From assembly GCA_031769625.1 (NCBI GenBank), contig JAUIMM010002553.1, forward strand, positions 25,713-89,712: a stretch of 64,000 nucleotides of DNA. The letters run 5' to 3'. A model generated the notes under the pieces. It was not told the origin of the DNA. It was given only the letters and a program-made list of their open reading frames with translations, and did not search any database. This DNA comes from Taudactylus pleione. Taxonomy: Eukaryota > Chordata > Amphibia > Anura > Myobatrachidae. The position numbers and the translations under genes were made by a program. Below are positions 1 to 9,392 of the stretch, piece after piece. Numbering within the stretch: the first letter of the stretch is position 1; the number at the start of each line of letters is the position of its first letter.

Positions 1-458
1 TGTCCTTGTCCATATATTTGCTGGCTGTTGTCCTGTCCATAGGGGCTGGCTGGCTGTAGTGCTGTGTTGTCCAGGGTCTGCCCTGTCTGCTGTTGGGGTA
101 CGCTCATACAAATAATTTTTACAGGGGGTCTCCTGTCTGCTGTAGGGGTATGCTCATGCAAATAATTTTTACAGGGGCTGCCCTGTGGGTTGTACGCTGC
201 CCTTCATTAAAGTAATTTTTACAGGGGTTGTACGCTACCCTTCATCAAAATAATTTTTACAGGGGCTGTCCTGTAGGTTGTACGCTGCCCTTCATCAAAA
301 TAATTTTTGCAGGGGCTGGCCTGGAGACAAAAGTCCATGAAAGATGATGTTTGTCCACGAAAGATGGCGTTTTTGCCTCTTTTTGAGACCCGATTTTTGG
401 CGGGAAAATCTAAACTTGGCGGGAAAATCCGAACTAATCCGAGCATGCACATCCCTAG
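1..458 (-). mobile_element. hAT transposon, terminal part (continues outside window)
   Basis: The segment ends in GCACATCCCTA and is preceded by two copies of a GGCGGGAAAAT motif. The complete hAT element at 11503-16435 ends the same way, with GGCGGGAAAATG before CATCCCTA, so this is the transposase-upstream end of a relative. It carries a few copies of the same ~50-bp repeat as that element, but in the opposite orientation relative to the terminus. The flanking bases 459-466 should be one copy of the 8-bp target duplication; the partner lies outside the window. The element is inserted near the 3' end of the RBM7 pseudogene reading frame. Confidence 0.7.
105..310 (-). repeat. ~50-bp subterminal tandem repeat (hAT-associated)
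   Basis: About four units of the form AATAATTTTTACAGGGG...GTACGCTGCCCTTCATC. They are the reverse complement of the unit in the large array at 14345-15965. The units are diverged, and the first two carry a different middle section. Confidence 0.8.
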
Positions 459-677
459 TCTCTGCTACTGTGGTAACTCTCCTTTTGATTAGGATGAGAG
501 CTATGGCTTCTACTGGATCGATGGCTGGAAGATGAATCATATCTGTGTGGGGGAGAATGATCGGATCCGTGACTGTACCAACTTTGGTGAGGCGGATAAT
601 GTGATGGCGAGTAACTGGGTTGGGCCATCATTGCTGTGCTGGATCCATGAGGTGTTTCCGACCTATAGAAGTTATTC

Positions 678-1017
678 ATACTTGCCTAAAATCGGGTGCC
701 GCTCCCGACCTCCCGGGAAGGCAGGCAATTCTCCCGGCTGCCACTCACCCCTCCTATCCCCCCCGCTATAACCCCTGTAACCCCCGCAGCGGGGGGGGCG
801 GTGATGCGATTCGCGGAATTTTGGCCCCGCCCCCTGCTGCACAATGCCTATTTTATCGGCATTGTGTAGCGAGGGCGGGGCCAAACTGTCGCGATCGTGT
901 GACTCCGCCCCTTCACGCCCACAAGTGACGTCACCCGACCGGCCACTCCCCCTTGTCTCGGCCACGCCCACCCCGTCCTGCCGATCTGGAAGGAGTAGCC
1001 AGAGTGTCGGCAGGTAT
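678..1017. mobile_element. 340-bp inverted-repeat element with 10-bp target duplication
   Basis: The termini are ATACTTGCC... and ...GGCAGGTAT. GAAGTTATTC is repeated exactly on both sides (668-677 and 1018-1027). A 9-11-bp duplication fits Mutator-like transposition, but the family is not certain. The interior is GC-rich with palindromes (around 770-800 and 826-885). There is no coding capacity. It sits inside the RBM7 pseudogene, and removing it with one duplication copy restores contiguous RBM7-like sequence. Confidence 0.85.
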
Positions 1018-1434
1018 GAAGTTATTCATCATTGCTTATCTTTGAAGATTGTCCGGAGAAGAGTAAGATCTCTGATAGTTTGGAACCAGAGGTGAGTTCA
1101 GAGTATTTCGTGAACTCCCCATTGCCATCATGCCTGCGGTGATGTGTTAATGGACTGTTTCCAGTAAAACTGCCATTTCCTTGTGGTGAGTAGGTTGCGC
1201 TAATTGCTTCTGCGGAGCCATGGCTGCTTCCTGATCTAAATTGAATTTTCAACGACTTCCCAAGAGTTTGATTCCATTTAACAAACTCATTCCATAGGGA
1301 ACAGAATCCTCATGTTTGAAATTGACAAAAGCAAATTGTTTCGACTTTCAATCCTTGTCCTTGTTAACGTTAATTGCAGGACCAGCCTGCAGAAACAGCT
1401 CGAACAGGATCTCCTCGGTGGCCCTGGGATCTAA

Positions 1435-1876
1435 AGGCCTGATTCATACCGCCAGCGAGCGCATTGTGCTCGCAAGCGGGTCGATGGTGGGCCAATGCGC
1501 ACACGCGGCGTGCGCAATGCTCGTGCAAAAGCCCCGTAGCGAGTGAGAAATCACTTGCTCTGGGGCCTCCAACAAAACAGGGCGGTTGTCGATGTTGATC
1601 TCCAGCTCGCCTGTTTTGTAGGCGGGGAGGGGGGTGGCTGTACAAACGGAGGCGTTCCCGAAGGAACACCTGCCGTTTGTGGATGGCCCTACTGACATCG
1701 CCTTTTGGGGTCTATTAGAGCAGGAAGTCCACTTGGCATTGTGAGTGCTGAGACCCTACCACAAGGGTCTCCTCGCACAGCTGTGCGAGCGGCCTGGAGG
1801 CCGGAAGTTTTCTAAAAAGGGACGCCCTGATTCAGAGCGAGCGCACGCAAATAGCGTGCGCCTCTGAATCAGGCCC
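1435..1876. mobile_element. 442-bp MITE, 'GGCCTGATTCA' family, TAA target duplication
   Basis: The termini are AGGCCTGATTCAT... and ...CTCTGAATCAGGCCC, flanked by TAA on both sides (1432-1434 and 1877-1879), as expected for PIF/Harbinger-type insertion. Removing it joins ...GTGGGGAACTTA to GATCCCAGG in the RBM7 frame, which independently proves the boundaries. The right end is itself a hairpin (1834-1875). Other members lie at 2868-3369, 8634-8713, 32196-32711 and 45111-45710. Confidence 0.87.
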
Positions 1877-1995
1877 TAAGTTCCCCACGAACAGCGTCCT
1901 ATCATCCTCAGCGGCGCCCATCTGTCTCCTGAGTCCCGTCCTGTGTGCCCAGCAGCAGCAGTCGATGGGTGATGCAATAAGTCACTGCGCAGCGC

Positions 1996-2401
1996 CTTTT
2001 CGGGCCTAGTTTTTCAAACTGCCATCCTGTCTGTCACTGCAGTGCCACTCCTAGATGGGCCACGTGTTCGTGCCGCCCACTTGTGTCGCTTAGCATAGTC
2101 ATCCAGCTACCTCGGTGCAACCTTTTGGCCTAAAAACAATATTGTGAGGTGTGAAGTTTTCAGAATAGACTGGAAATTAGTGGAAATTTATGTTATTGAA
2201 GTTAATAATAGTGTAGGAACAAAAAAAAACAAATTCTGTGATTTTAGCTGTTTTTATGCTTTTTAAAAAAAAAATACAGATCCAAAACACAAAACCCGCA
2301 AGGGTGGTTTTGGCAAAACCAATCCAGATCCAAAACACGAAGAACGATCCAGATCCAAAACCAAAACACAAAACACAAAAAGTGGCCGGTGCACATCCCT
2401 A
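1996..2401 (+). mobile_element. hAT 3'-terminal fragment
   Basis: This segment is the reverse-complement relative of 11503-11850 in the complete hAT element. It shares CCTAGTTTTTCAAACTGCC, the 'AACCTTTTGGCC' stretch, the purine-rich 'CAGATCCAAAACAC' repeats and the terminus GTGCACATCCCTA. It starts abruptly at the RBM7-like 5' UTR, and no matching left terminus or target duplication was found, so it is truncated. The same terminal module ends the element at 21087-22129. Confidence 0.78.
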
Positions 2402-2446
2402 CTAATTAGCTATTCACAGCTTCTAATACTATTCACAAAATACATA

Positions 2447-2825
2447 GGGTGGGATGTATCAAGCATTGCATTATAGATGTGATACATCCCGCCACTTACC
2501 CCATGCATACAGTCATTAAAAACACCAGTATGCACGTACAAATGCGATTAAAATCACAAAGAACACCTGAAAAGAGATGTTCTTTGCGGTGTGCGAACTT
2601 CTGGGTTTATGATCCGGGAGTCCTTCTGTGCATGCGCTGGCAGACAGGTGAGCCATGGGGGACATTGGGTGGGATCCTATTGAATCCCAATCAGGGCGCA
2701 ATGAGAAAAGAAGCTACAGGGTACAAGCTTTCCGGAGCATTGTACATATGAGGAATGCGGTTAAAATTTAGAGAACTGCACTTTTCAGAGTTTTGGCAGC
2801 ATTTTCACTTTAGTACATCCCACCC
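2447..2825. mobile_element. ~380-bp inverted-repeat MITE (GGGTGGGATGTA)
   Basis: The left end GGGTGGGATGTATC and right end TAGTACATCCCACCC are inverted matches. Short CATA-like sequence lies on both sides, but the duplication is not clear-cut. No coding potential. Confidence 0.68.
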
Positions 2826-2867
2826 ATACAGAGAGGCGGATTCTCAGTCACGAGGATCTCTGGCCCT

Positions 2868-3369
2868 GATTCAGAGCCAGACGCTCTGACAGAGCGCTCG
2901 CTCTGAATCAGGGCCGTCCTTCTTGTTTTTCAGAGCGGCCTCCTGGCCGCTCGCATAGCTGTGGGTGACCACCCACAGCTATAGCGAGCGGCCAGGAAGA
3001 TGGTCGCTATGGTCAAGACCATCACGACCATCGGGCTTGCGACGAGACCCTTGTCCCTCGTTGCCGCAAGCCCTAGAGTGCTTTTGGCTCTAACAGAGCC
3101 GAAAGCACTCCCACTGACATCACTTGTGGCCAGCCACATCACGTCTGGCCAGCCACGCCCCTGGCCCGCCCACCAAAGGGGGTGTGCTGTCACTCAGCAT
3201 CGACAGCACGCCCCCTTTGGTACGAGACCCGGAGCTACGGCTTGCCCGTCGCTATCCGGGTCTCGCGCATGCACACGACAGAGCCGGCTCCGTCGTGCGC
3301 ATGCACACTGGGCCACCATCAACCCGCTTGCGAGTGCACAGCGCTCGTGAGCGGGTCTGAATCAGGCCC
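2868..3369. mobile_element. ~500-bp multi-hairpin MITE, 'CCTGATTCAG' family
   Basis: It begins GGCCCTGATTCAGAG and ends GGTCTGAATCAGGCCC. The interior is a string of palindromes: AGAGCCAGACGCTC (2880 area), GCGAGCGGCCAGG with its complement (2936-2998), GAGTGCTTTTGGCTC with its complement (3075-3112), AAAGGGGGTGTGCTGTC with its complement (3175-3221), and GCATGCACACGACAGAGC with its complement (3268-3306). The outer ~70 bp resembles the outer part of 1435-1876. No coding potential. Confidence 0.68.
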
Positions 3370-3959
3370 ACTGTTCACGGATGCAAATTACGAGTTTTTG
3401 CATACAGCGCCAGTGCAGATTTCAAAATTACGCATTTTTGCAAATGTCCGTCCTATTCTGAGTCAGGCGGAATGTGGCTGGATCTGTCTATCCGTGAAAA
3501 AGTTGTTTTTGAGTCATACTCGACTGATCAATACTTTAGCATCGGTCGGCCGCACACTCAGTACAATTATCGGGGCAATCCACCAATATCGGGCAGATCG
3601 ACCCGATAATTGTATAGTGTTTGCCCAGCATTACGGATACATACTGCCTGCTAAATGACAAAAGTTTATAAAACTGGTCTGGAAGAGCCGATCTTGTAGA
3701 ACCTGCTGTGAATTCTTAGTAAACTGGTAACATATATAATTTTTTTTTAAAAACAGTCACAACATGCTTGCATTTGAGTTGCCATCTTCTCATTACCACC
3801 TGCAAATGATCCCAGGCCCTTAGACATGTGCGCATGTCATTAATTTAGGCTCCATTACCCTTGATATTATCTTTATTCAGGAATAAGTCATCTGTAAATT
3901 CATTAACGAATTAGTGCCAATTCACCACAATGTATCGATTGAAGATGGCAGGTAAATAA
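3370..3959. other. Non-coding interval with a short palindromic fragment
   Basis: I see no gene. Bases about 3550-3632 hold an inverted pair (ACAATTATCGGGGC / GACCCGATAATTGT) ending in TATAGTGTTTGCCCAGC. This resembles the terminus of the element fragment at 55755-55880. The rest is AT-rich and unassigned. Confidence 0.5.
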
Positions 3960-5700
3960 TGGCCACTGACGTTTGGCATCCATACATCTCTACAGACATT
4001 TGTGTAATTGGAAACCGGTGGAGAGCCACCCAGACAAAGCAAGATGAGCCAGATCTGGTGGAAGCACAGACCCTGAGACAGAAGAGCCATAGAGGCAGAC
4101 GCAGAGGAGCGTCAATGGCGATGCTCAGAAGATCTGTGTACTACACCCACCATGGCCAATTCGGAGCCACCAGGATCACTGTGCTGCCCTCCCAATTTGA
4201 CCTTGTGGAGAACTCACTGGATTAACGAGAACAGTATCTCGGCAGATAGTGGTTGTGTCGAGACCCATCATATCTATGCCTGGTAGTCCCCAATGATTGA
4301 CCAGAAACTGGAAGACATCTGGTGGATTAGGAAGTCTGCTTCCCAATTCTGCATGCCAAAAATGAAAACTGCTGACAGAGCCAGAAGGTGACGCTCCGCC
4401 AAGTGGAGGATGCGACTGGCCTTCTTCATGGTGCCATGACTGCGAGTGCCGCCCTAGTGGTTTATGTTGGTGACAGCTGTCACATTGTCCAACTGCACCT
4501 TGATCGGATGCCCCTGCAGGAGAGGCTGAGCCAAGCAAAGAGCTCTGTACACCTCCTTGAGTTCCAGGGTATTGATGGATAATCGGACAGAACTACCATG
4601 TCAAATGTGGAGATCAAGGATCCCAGGATCTGCATGCAGGAGTGGATAGACATGCGATGATGACTGAGGTGTGCAAACCTTGGATTGCAGGGCCTGAATC
4701 TTGTCTGCTGGAAGGAAGACATGCTGAACCCTGGAATCCAGCCGAGCTCCCAAATGCAGCATCTCCTGTCAATTGATCATTCACCTGTGTGACTCTAGAA
4801 GATCCACAGTAAGACGAATGTGGTCCTTCAGGACATCCGGAGACTGGACCAGGAGAAGGTCATACAGATAAGGAAAGATTCTCACTCCCTTTTGACAAAG
4901 GTGCCCTGTCATGACAGCCATGACCTTCATGAATACATGAGGAGCTGTGGACAGTCCAAACGGTAATGCCTGAAACTGGTAGTGATCCAACACAAATCTG
5001 AGGAAGCGCTTGTAGCTGACTCAGATGGTGATGTGTAAATAGGCAACCTGGATGTCCAAAGATGCCATAAAATCCCCTGGTTCCATAAAATGATGGAGTG
5101 AAGAGATTCTGGGAATCTGGGATTCAGCACCTTTAAATTGAGGATGGGCAGAAATGAGCCATCCAGTTTCTAGACCAGGAAGAGGTTGGCGAAGGAACGC
5201 GTACCTCTTTGAGATGGGGGTACCTGGTATGATGACCATGAAAGCCAGCAGGGAGTGAACAGACTCGCTGGGAGCTCTTGCTCTTCCTGGATCTGCTCGA
5301 AATCCTGTGGAAAAGAATCGCATCAGAGGACGCTTCTGAAAAGTCAGTGGTATCCCTGAGAGACTACACCCCTGACCCAAACACCTGTTGTGGTTTCCAT
5401 GCAAACTATGGCAAAAAACAAAAGCGGGCCTCCCACAATGGGGTCCACCAGGTGGAGGGCCGCCCCATCATGATGCAGGCTTGTCTGCTGGCTTGGGAGC
5501 TGGACACCTGGTAGAACAAGACTGCTTACCACGTGGCTTAGATCCCTTAAGGGACCTCTGACCTCTGGCCTTTCCCAGGGGACAAAAGGAACAAAAGGTA
5601 GATATTCTGGCCCTTGTAGATGGCCCTTGGAGATGCCACCAAAGGCAGGAAAACTGTTCTGGATGCTGCCACTGTAGAAACAATCCTATCCAACTCCTGA
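3960..5700 (-). pseudogene. DIRS-like retrotransposon reverse transcriptase/RNase H relic
   Basis: DIRS elements are retrotransposons that integrate with a tyrosine recombinase. Minus-strand reading, in pieces and out of frame, gives from high to low coordinates: a Pro/Lys-rich linker (5468-5683); GGPLLFFAIVCMETTTGVWV (5400-5500), typical of DIRS ORFs before the RT; an RT start ending QVAYLHITI (about 5020); HYQFQALPFGLSTAPHVFMK and FPYLYDLLL (4780-4990); then RNase H-like sequence around DNVTAVTNINH (4440-4490) and ILHLAERHL / FGMQNWEADFL-like sequence down to about 4260. The catalytic residues are damaged: the first RT aspartate is Val (QVAYLHI) and YLDD is YLYD. Stops and frameshifts are frequent. 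No recombinase is recognisable, so it is truncated. Confidence 0.75.
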
Positions 5701-6084
5701 CAAAAGGGGATTTTGGCAGACTATGGGAGTGCCTCTAAAGATTTCTTAGAATCAGTATCAGATATAGATATTGTGTTCCACTTAACACAAAGGCGCTCCC
5801 CAAATAAGAATGCTAGATACCAAACTAACCCTTTGGTGCAACAGACTCCAAATGAACAAAGAGTAATCACCATATATTTAAATCTTTAATACATTCCAAG
5901 TATACAGGTTAGGCTCTTCGCATCCCACTTGAATTCTTTGTAGGATTGGTGATATCCTCCCTTTATCCTTCATTCAGCAATATGAAAACAAAAGGGAAAA
6001 GAAACAAAATAGTGCAGATATCTTCTAAAAAGTCAGATTTACAATGAACATAGATAAAAACAGGCAAAAAAATAAAAAAAATTT

Positions 6085-6109
6085 GGTAGTTGCTCAGATC
6101 AGCTTAATT
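6085..6109 (+). repeat. 25-bp inverted repeat, left arm
   Basis: GGTAGTTGCTCAGATCAGCT and the following AATT are perfectly complementary to 6407-6431. The two arms enclose the first copy of the 265-bp direct repeat. Confidence 0.85.
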
Positions 6110-6110
6110 A

Positions 6111-6375
6111 CTTCACTATCACCTTTTTCCCTTTTTCGTGTGATGCCCTGGGCTGTAATTTTTTTGGGGTGCCTTGCTTCTCGGACGTGAGCCCCTTAAT
6201 GTTAGGGACGCCATTATAGAGGAGCCTTGACGATTGGCCTGGCGCTTATTCATATATTTGCAAATGTGTGTAACTAATACCTCTAAATCTCTATTATCAT
6301 GTAGGATTTAAGTGTTGTTTTTGCTGCAGTGTGCTGGGGGGCAAATCTCTTCTTTTTTTTCTGTGTTCTGTGTAA
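6111..6375 (+). repeat. ~265-bp direct repeat, copy 1
   Basis: It starts TTCACTATCACCTTTTTCCC and ends in the GCAAATCTCTTC-T-tract. It is nearly identical to 6827-7090, which has about 13 additional bases (GGATGGCCCTTGG) near its start. Confidence 0.85.
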
Positions 6376-6406
6376 ACCCCGCCCTTTACAAGCACCTGTG
6401 TTATGC

Positions 6407-6431
6407 AATTAAGCTGATCTGAGCAACTACC
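6407..6431 (-). repeat. 25-bp inverted repeat, right arm
   Basis: This is the perfect reverse complement of 6085-6109. It could be the terminal repeat of a ~350-bp element (6085-6431), but no target duplication is evident. Confidence 0.85.
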
Positions 6432-6826
6432 ATTTTCTTTTGCAAGTTTGGAGAGGCATGAAGGCAGTCAGCATTAGGAGGAGGTGCTGATGCTTATAGT
6501 GCCATGTGGAGGTTTTTTGGGGTACCTCCAAGGTAAGTTAGCTCTCAGCTTATATATGTACTGTTATCATGCAGTACATCAATTGTAATTATATGACCCA
6601 GAGTGGGTGCTACCATTATGTAGCAATAATTATTCTGGGGTGAGCATTTGGGAGTGGGGCCCCCGGGGGGGTTCTGACTGGGCCTTTCTCATGGCATCAC
6701 CACTTAATTCACATAGAATACTTTTATCACTTCTCTATTTGTTTGTACATTATTTATGTCATTTTAATTCTTTATCATTTCATTAACACTTATTGATTTA
6801 TCTTTACACATCTTTTCTTTATACTT

Positions 6827-7090
6827 CACTATCACCTTTTTCCCTTTTTCGTGTGATGCCCTGGGGATGGCCCTTGGCTGGAATTTTTTTGGGGTGCCTT
6901 GCTTCTCGGACGTGAGCCCCTTAATGTTACGGACGCCAGTATAGAGGAGCCTTGACGATTGACCTGGCGCTTATTCATATATTTGCAAATGTGTGTAACT
7001 AATACCTCTAAATCTCTATTATCATGTAGGATTTAAGTATTGTTTTTGCTGCAGTGTGCTGGGGGGCAAATCTCTTCTTTTTTTCTGTAT
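6827..7090 (+). repeat. ~265-bp direct repeat, copy 2
   Basis: Second copy of the block at 6111-6375 with a handful of substitutions and one small insertion. The high similarity points to a recent duplication or two young insertions. Confidence 0.85.
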
Positions 7091-7267
7091 AGATAAAAAC
7101 AGCATATCACAACTCCTTCATGGCAGACAACATGCATCAAACCCGGGTGTTTTCTGATCTCCTAGATGATAATTACATCAGCCTTGGTTCCGGATACAAA
7201 GCTCACTACAGGAAAACAGTCTCAGTAGATAGAATATAATGCCGGTAGCCTGGAGTCCACACAAGTC

Positions 7268-7316
7268 ATGCTTAACGCGTTTTGGACATAGTCCTTCATC
7301 AGAAGCAGGATGAAGA
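7268..7316 (-). ncRNA. Degenerate hammerhead-ribozyme-like motif
   Basis: The minus strand reads CTGATGA, then the stem-loop GGAC-TAT-GTCC, then AAAAC GCG. This has the order of a hammerhead core (CUGAUGA - stem II - GAAA - stem III). The first base of GAAA is A here and stem III is weak, so activity is unlikely. Hammerhead motifs in Penelope-like elements and in frog genomes are established knowledge. Assignment here is inference. Confidence 0.35.
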
Positions 7317-7660
7317 ACTATGTCCGAAACCATGCCTCCGTAAGGAGGTCCTCCAACTGCCCCGAAGAAAGGAACTCAGTGGTCACCTTCTTCAGATGCT
7401 GGAAAGCCGTGCCTTTGGACCTAGCAGTTGTTCAGAATCCTCCATTTGGAGTACCAATATAACTGCCTTGATGAAAGCCTCAACATCAAATCTAGACACA
7501 GAATTCTCATTACAATGAGTGGTAAATGGCTCCAATACACCATAAATGGGCTGCACAAATAACAGAAAAAGCACTGACCTTTGGGATGTCTCAGTGTGAT
7601 CAGTATACAGCAGCAGTGCGCACACAGGCCCAAAATACTTAACTCTCACAAGCACAGAGA
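7300..7660 (-). pseudogene. Coding-like remnant, possibly N-terminal region of a DIRS/Ngaro-type element
   Basis: The minus strand reads SRFDVEAFIKAVILVLQMED, then in a shifted frame LKKVTTEFLSSGQLEDLLTEAW. The acidic, amphipathic pattern recalls the N-terminal ORF of DIRS-like elements, and the DIRS relic at 3960-5700 has the same orientation. I do not recognise specific family motifs, so this is a weak call. Confidence 0.25.
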
Positions 7661-8313
7661 ACCACTCAATGCATTAAAATAACAGCAGGAAGGAGCCTAA
7701 TAATAGTGGAAACTGGAGCCCAAGATTCTCTCCCTGCATGTGCTGAGGCACGCAATGCAATTAAACTGGCCACTGCTTTAATTTGGAGGTGGAGAGAGGA
7801 GAGGTGAACACCTGAGACAGGCTGTCTGCACTGACGGAGTGTGCTCAGGTGTGGGGGAGGGGCTAACATGAGGAGCCTGCCTCCCCCTCTGTTATGGTCC
7901 CCAGGGCAAAGGCTGCCACCGTTACTAGAAGGGTCCCCATTCTAAGTCACCAATCCAGTTGCCGGGGTTACCGCTCTGCCACTGGGGTTGCTGGAACAGC
8001 AGTGAGGACATCCATAGGACGCCTTTCACTGCCCCTCTGTAAATAAATTAAAAAACATATAAAGGGGGACCATTTATAAGTAGCCCCCTATGCAAACTGT
8101 GTCCGCTCCTGCCGGCACCAAACTGAAAACTGGCTGGCTGTGGGCTGGAGGCGAGGTATAGGGGAGAGGGAGTCCTGGGCTGCTGGGTAATGGTGCCCAG
8201 ACTGCTCTCCAGGCTATACCCATTGCCTTCCCTGTGCCCCCTAGTAGAGGAAGAAGGAAAAAAAACCCTGTCACATCAGTTTCACAGTGTCAACCAACAG
8301 TCTTCTAGGAGGG
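7661..8313. other. Unassigned non-coding sequence
   Basis: GC-moderate sequence with no convincing reading frame and no obvious repeat structure. It may be the leader of the minus-strand retroelement to its left. Confidence 0.4.
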
Positions 8314-8482
8314 GAGATGTATCAAACCTTTGAGGGAGATAAAGTAGAGAAGCTGCCCATGATATCCAATCAGCTTCTAACTCTCATGTGTCTAGCACAG
8401 TCTATGAAATGACAGTAGAAAGCTGATTATTTGCTTTGGGCAACTTCTCCACTTTATCTCTCTAAAAGGTTTGATACATCTC
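8314..8482. mobile_element. 169-bp MITE (GAGATGTATCAAACCTT)
   Basis: Inverted termini: GAGATGTATCAAACCTTTGA... and ...AAAAGGTTTGATACATCTC. The complementarity extends about 45 bp inwards (GATAAAGTAGAGAAG / CTTCTCCACTTTATC). This makes a long hairpin. No clear target duplication. Confidence 0.8.
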
Positions 8483-8548
8483 TTCTTTAAAATGAAAAGG
8501 GACCAGGGAAATACAGACAACATGTAAAGCTTTGTTTGAGGTCACAGA

Positions 8549-8615
8549 AGGAGATATATGAAACCTTCAAGAGCGGTAAAGTGAAGTTGCCCATAACAAC
8601 CAATAAAAAAAAAAA
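8549..8615. mobile_element. Partial MITE, same superfamily as 8314-8482
   Basis: GGAGATATATGAAACCTTCA ... AAGTTGCCCATAACAACCAAT matches one arm of the preceding element and the 46114-46287 element. It breaks off in a poly(A) run. Confidence 0.6.
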
Positions 8616-8633
8616 AAAAGCATGATATACTGT

Positions 8634-8713
8634 GGGCCTGATTCAGAGGCAGACAATAATGCAACTGCGACTTTTTACGCAGTGTGACTGCTCCTTTATG
8701 CTAATGTCGCAGC
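8634..8713. mobile_element. Left end of 'GGGCCTGATTCAG' MITE, truncated
   Basis: It begins GGGCCTGATTCAGAGGCAGA and stops where a hAT-like terminus (CAGGGGCGTAACTAGA) starts at 8714. The right end is not seen. Confidence 0.6.
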
Positions 8714-8760
8714 CAGGGGCGTAACTAGACCTAGGAGGTCCCCATAGCAAAATTGTCCAT
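8714..8760. mobile_element. hAT-like terminus CAGGGGCGTAACTAGA
   Basis: A typical hAT-type terminal motif at the junction with the truncated MITE. No matching right terminus is found downstream, so the extent is unknown. Confidence 0.45.
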
Positions 8761-9392
8761 TTTTAAAAAAATTTGTAACATGAATATTCAAAAGCCCTTT
8801 CCTTGTAATACGTATCACTCCTATTACCACTCTGTTAAACCGTATACGTTCACGTGTCTGGTCTTGTCTGTAACTTATGTATAGATGACTTGATTGAACT
8901 TTTGTGACAACTTTTATGATGTTCATCCAGTGCAATTTGTAAAAGATGCATGTTACATTTATGTAAGTGAAGAACTTAAGGACATGGTCTCCACCTAGTG
9001 GTGATTTTTGGGGAGTTCAGGCAGAGTTAACAACCTGACACCAGTTTACCAAAATGTTTGTAATTATTTACTAAAGTTTAAAGTATTCCGTAGAGCTTTA
9101 AAAAAATACTCAAAAGAGCATACAAAATCAAGTTCTATGCGTCATTTTCTAGTCAGAGAATATTTGGAGTGAGCAATATGCCTGTGGATTTGTTTTATTA
9201 TTGTGACCCCCAACATTCCTTTGAAGGTGATTCTAGGAATTCCCAGTTTCCGGTTTGTTGCTGACACCACATATTTCCTGAAACTATAAAATTGAGTATT
9301 AATAATATACTGTATATGTATATTTCATTAGTTGGTGGCACTGGATCTTGTAAAGGGCTGCTGGATGCCAATCTTTCCCCTTGGCAACCACA
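8761..9392. other. Unassigned AT-rich sequence
   Basis: No open frame of interest and no repeat structure recognised. Confidence 0.4.

Larger units (their letters stand above)
459..1995 (-). pseudogene. RBM7: RBM7 processed pseudogene, interrupted by transposons
   Basis: RBM7 is the RRM subunit of the nuclear exosome targeting (NEXT) complex, with ZCCHC8 and MTR4. On the minus strand an ATG at 1921-1919 opens MGAAEDDRTLFVGNL, the start of the RBM7 RRM (RNP2-like LFVGNL). After the 1435-1876 insertion the frame resumes with TEEILFELFLQAGP, then KQFAFVNFKHEDSVPYGM (RNP1-like FAFVNF) and LKIQFRSGSSHG. The Ser/His/Tyr-rich tail follows (HGSDHSPPHRYDSSSSHRSS) and stops at the hAT terminus at 458. 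The copy has no introns from ATG to tail. It has an in-frame TGA where the family has Gly (around 1345), a 1-base loss near 1254, another frame change near 1028, and two transposon insertions. About 70 bp upstream of the ATG looks like 5' UTR. RBM11 is the alternative, but GSSH after the RRM and the VNFKHE-SVPY stretch favour RBM7. Clearly non-functional. Confidence 0.88.
5701..7260. other. Non-coding repeat block with duplicated ~265-bp segment
   Basis: No protein-coding signal. It contains a near-identical direct repeat (about 6111-6375 and 6827-7090) with the first copy enclosed by a perfect 25-bp inverted repeat. The remainder is AT-rich. It may be the untranslated part of the neighbouring DIRS-like element or a separate non-autonomous element. 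Confidence 0.5.

Noticed and set aside
493..1091. A plus-strand 'exon': pyrimidine tract and AG before 493, GTGAGT after 1091, and an 83-codon open frame once the inserted element is removed
   Set aside because: The same bases read on the minus strand as RBM7 tail sequence, with strong motif support. The plus-strand frame and splice-like sites are coincidental antisense features.
459..2401. RBM7 retrocopy captured inside one hAT element (transduplication)
   Set aside because: The hAT ends at 458 and 2401 both read ...CATCCCTA rightwards, so they face the same way and cannot be the two ends of one element.
1435..3369. One large inverted-repeat element spanning both CTGATTCAG ends
   Set aside because: The TAA duplication at 1432-1434 and 1877-1879 and the restored RBM7 frame show that the left copy ends at 1876. 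The similarity to the right end reflects a second family member.
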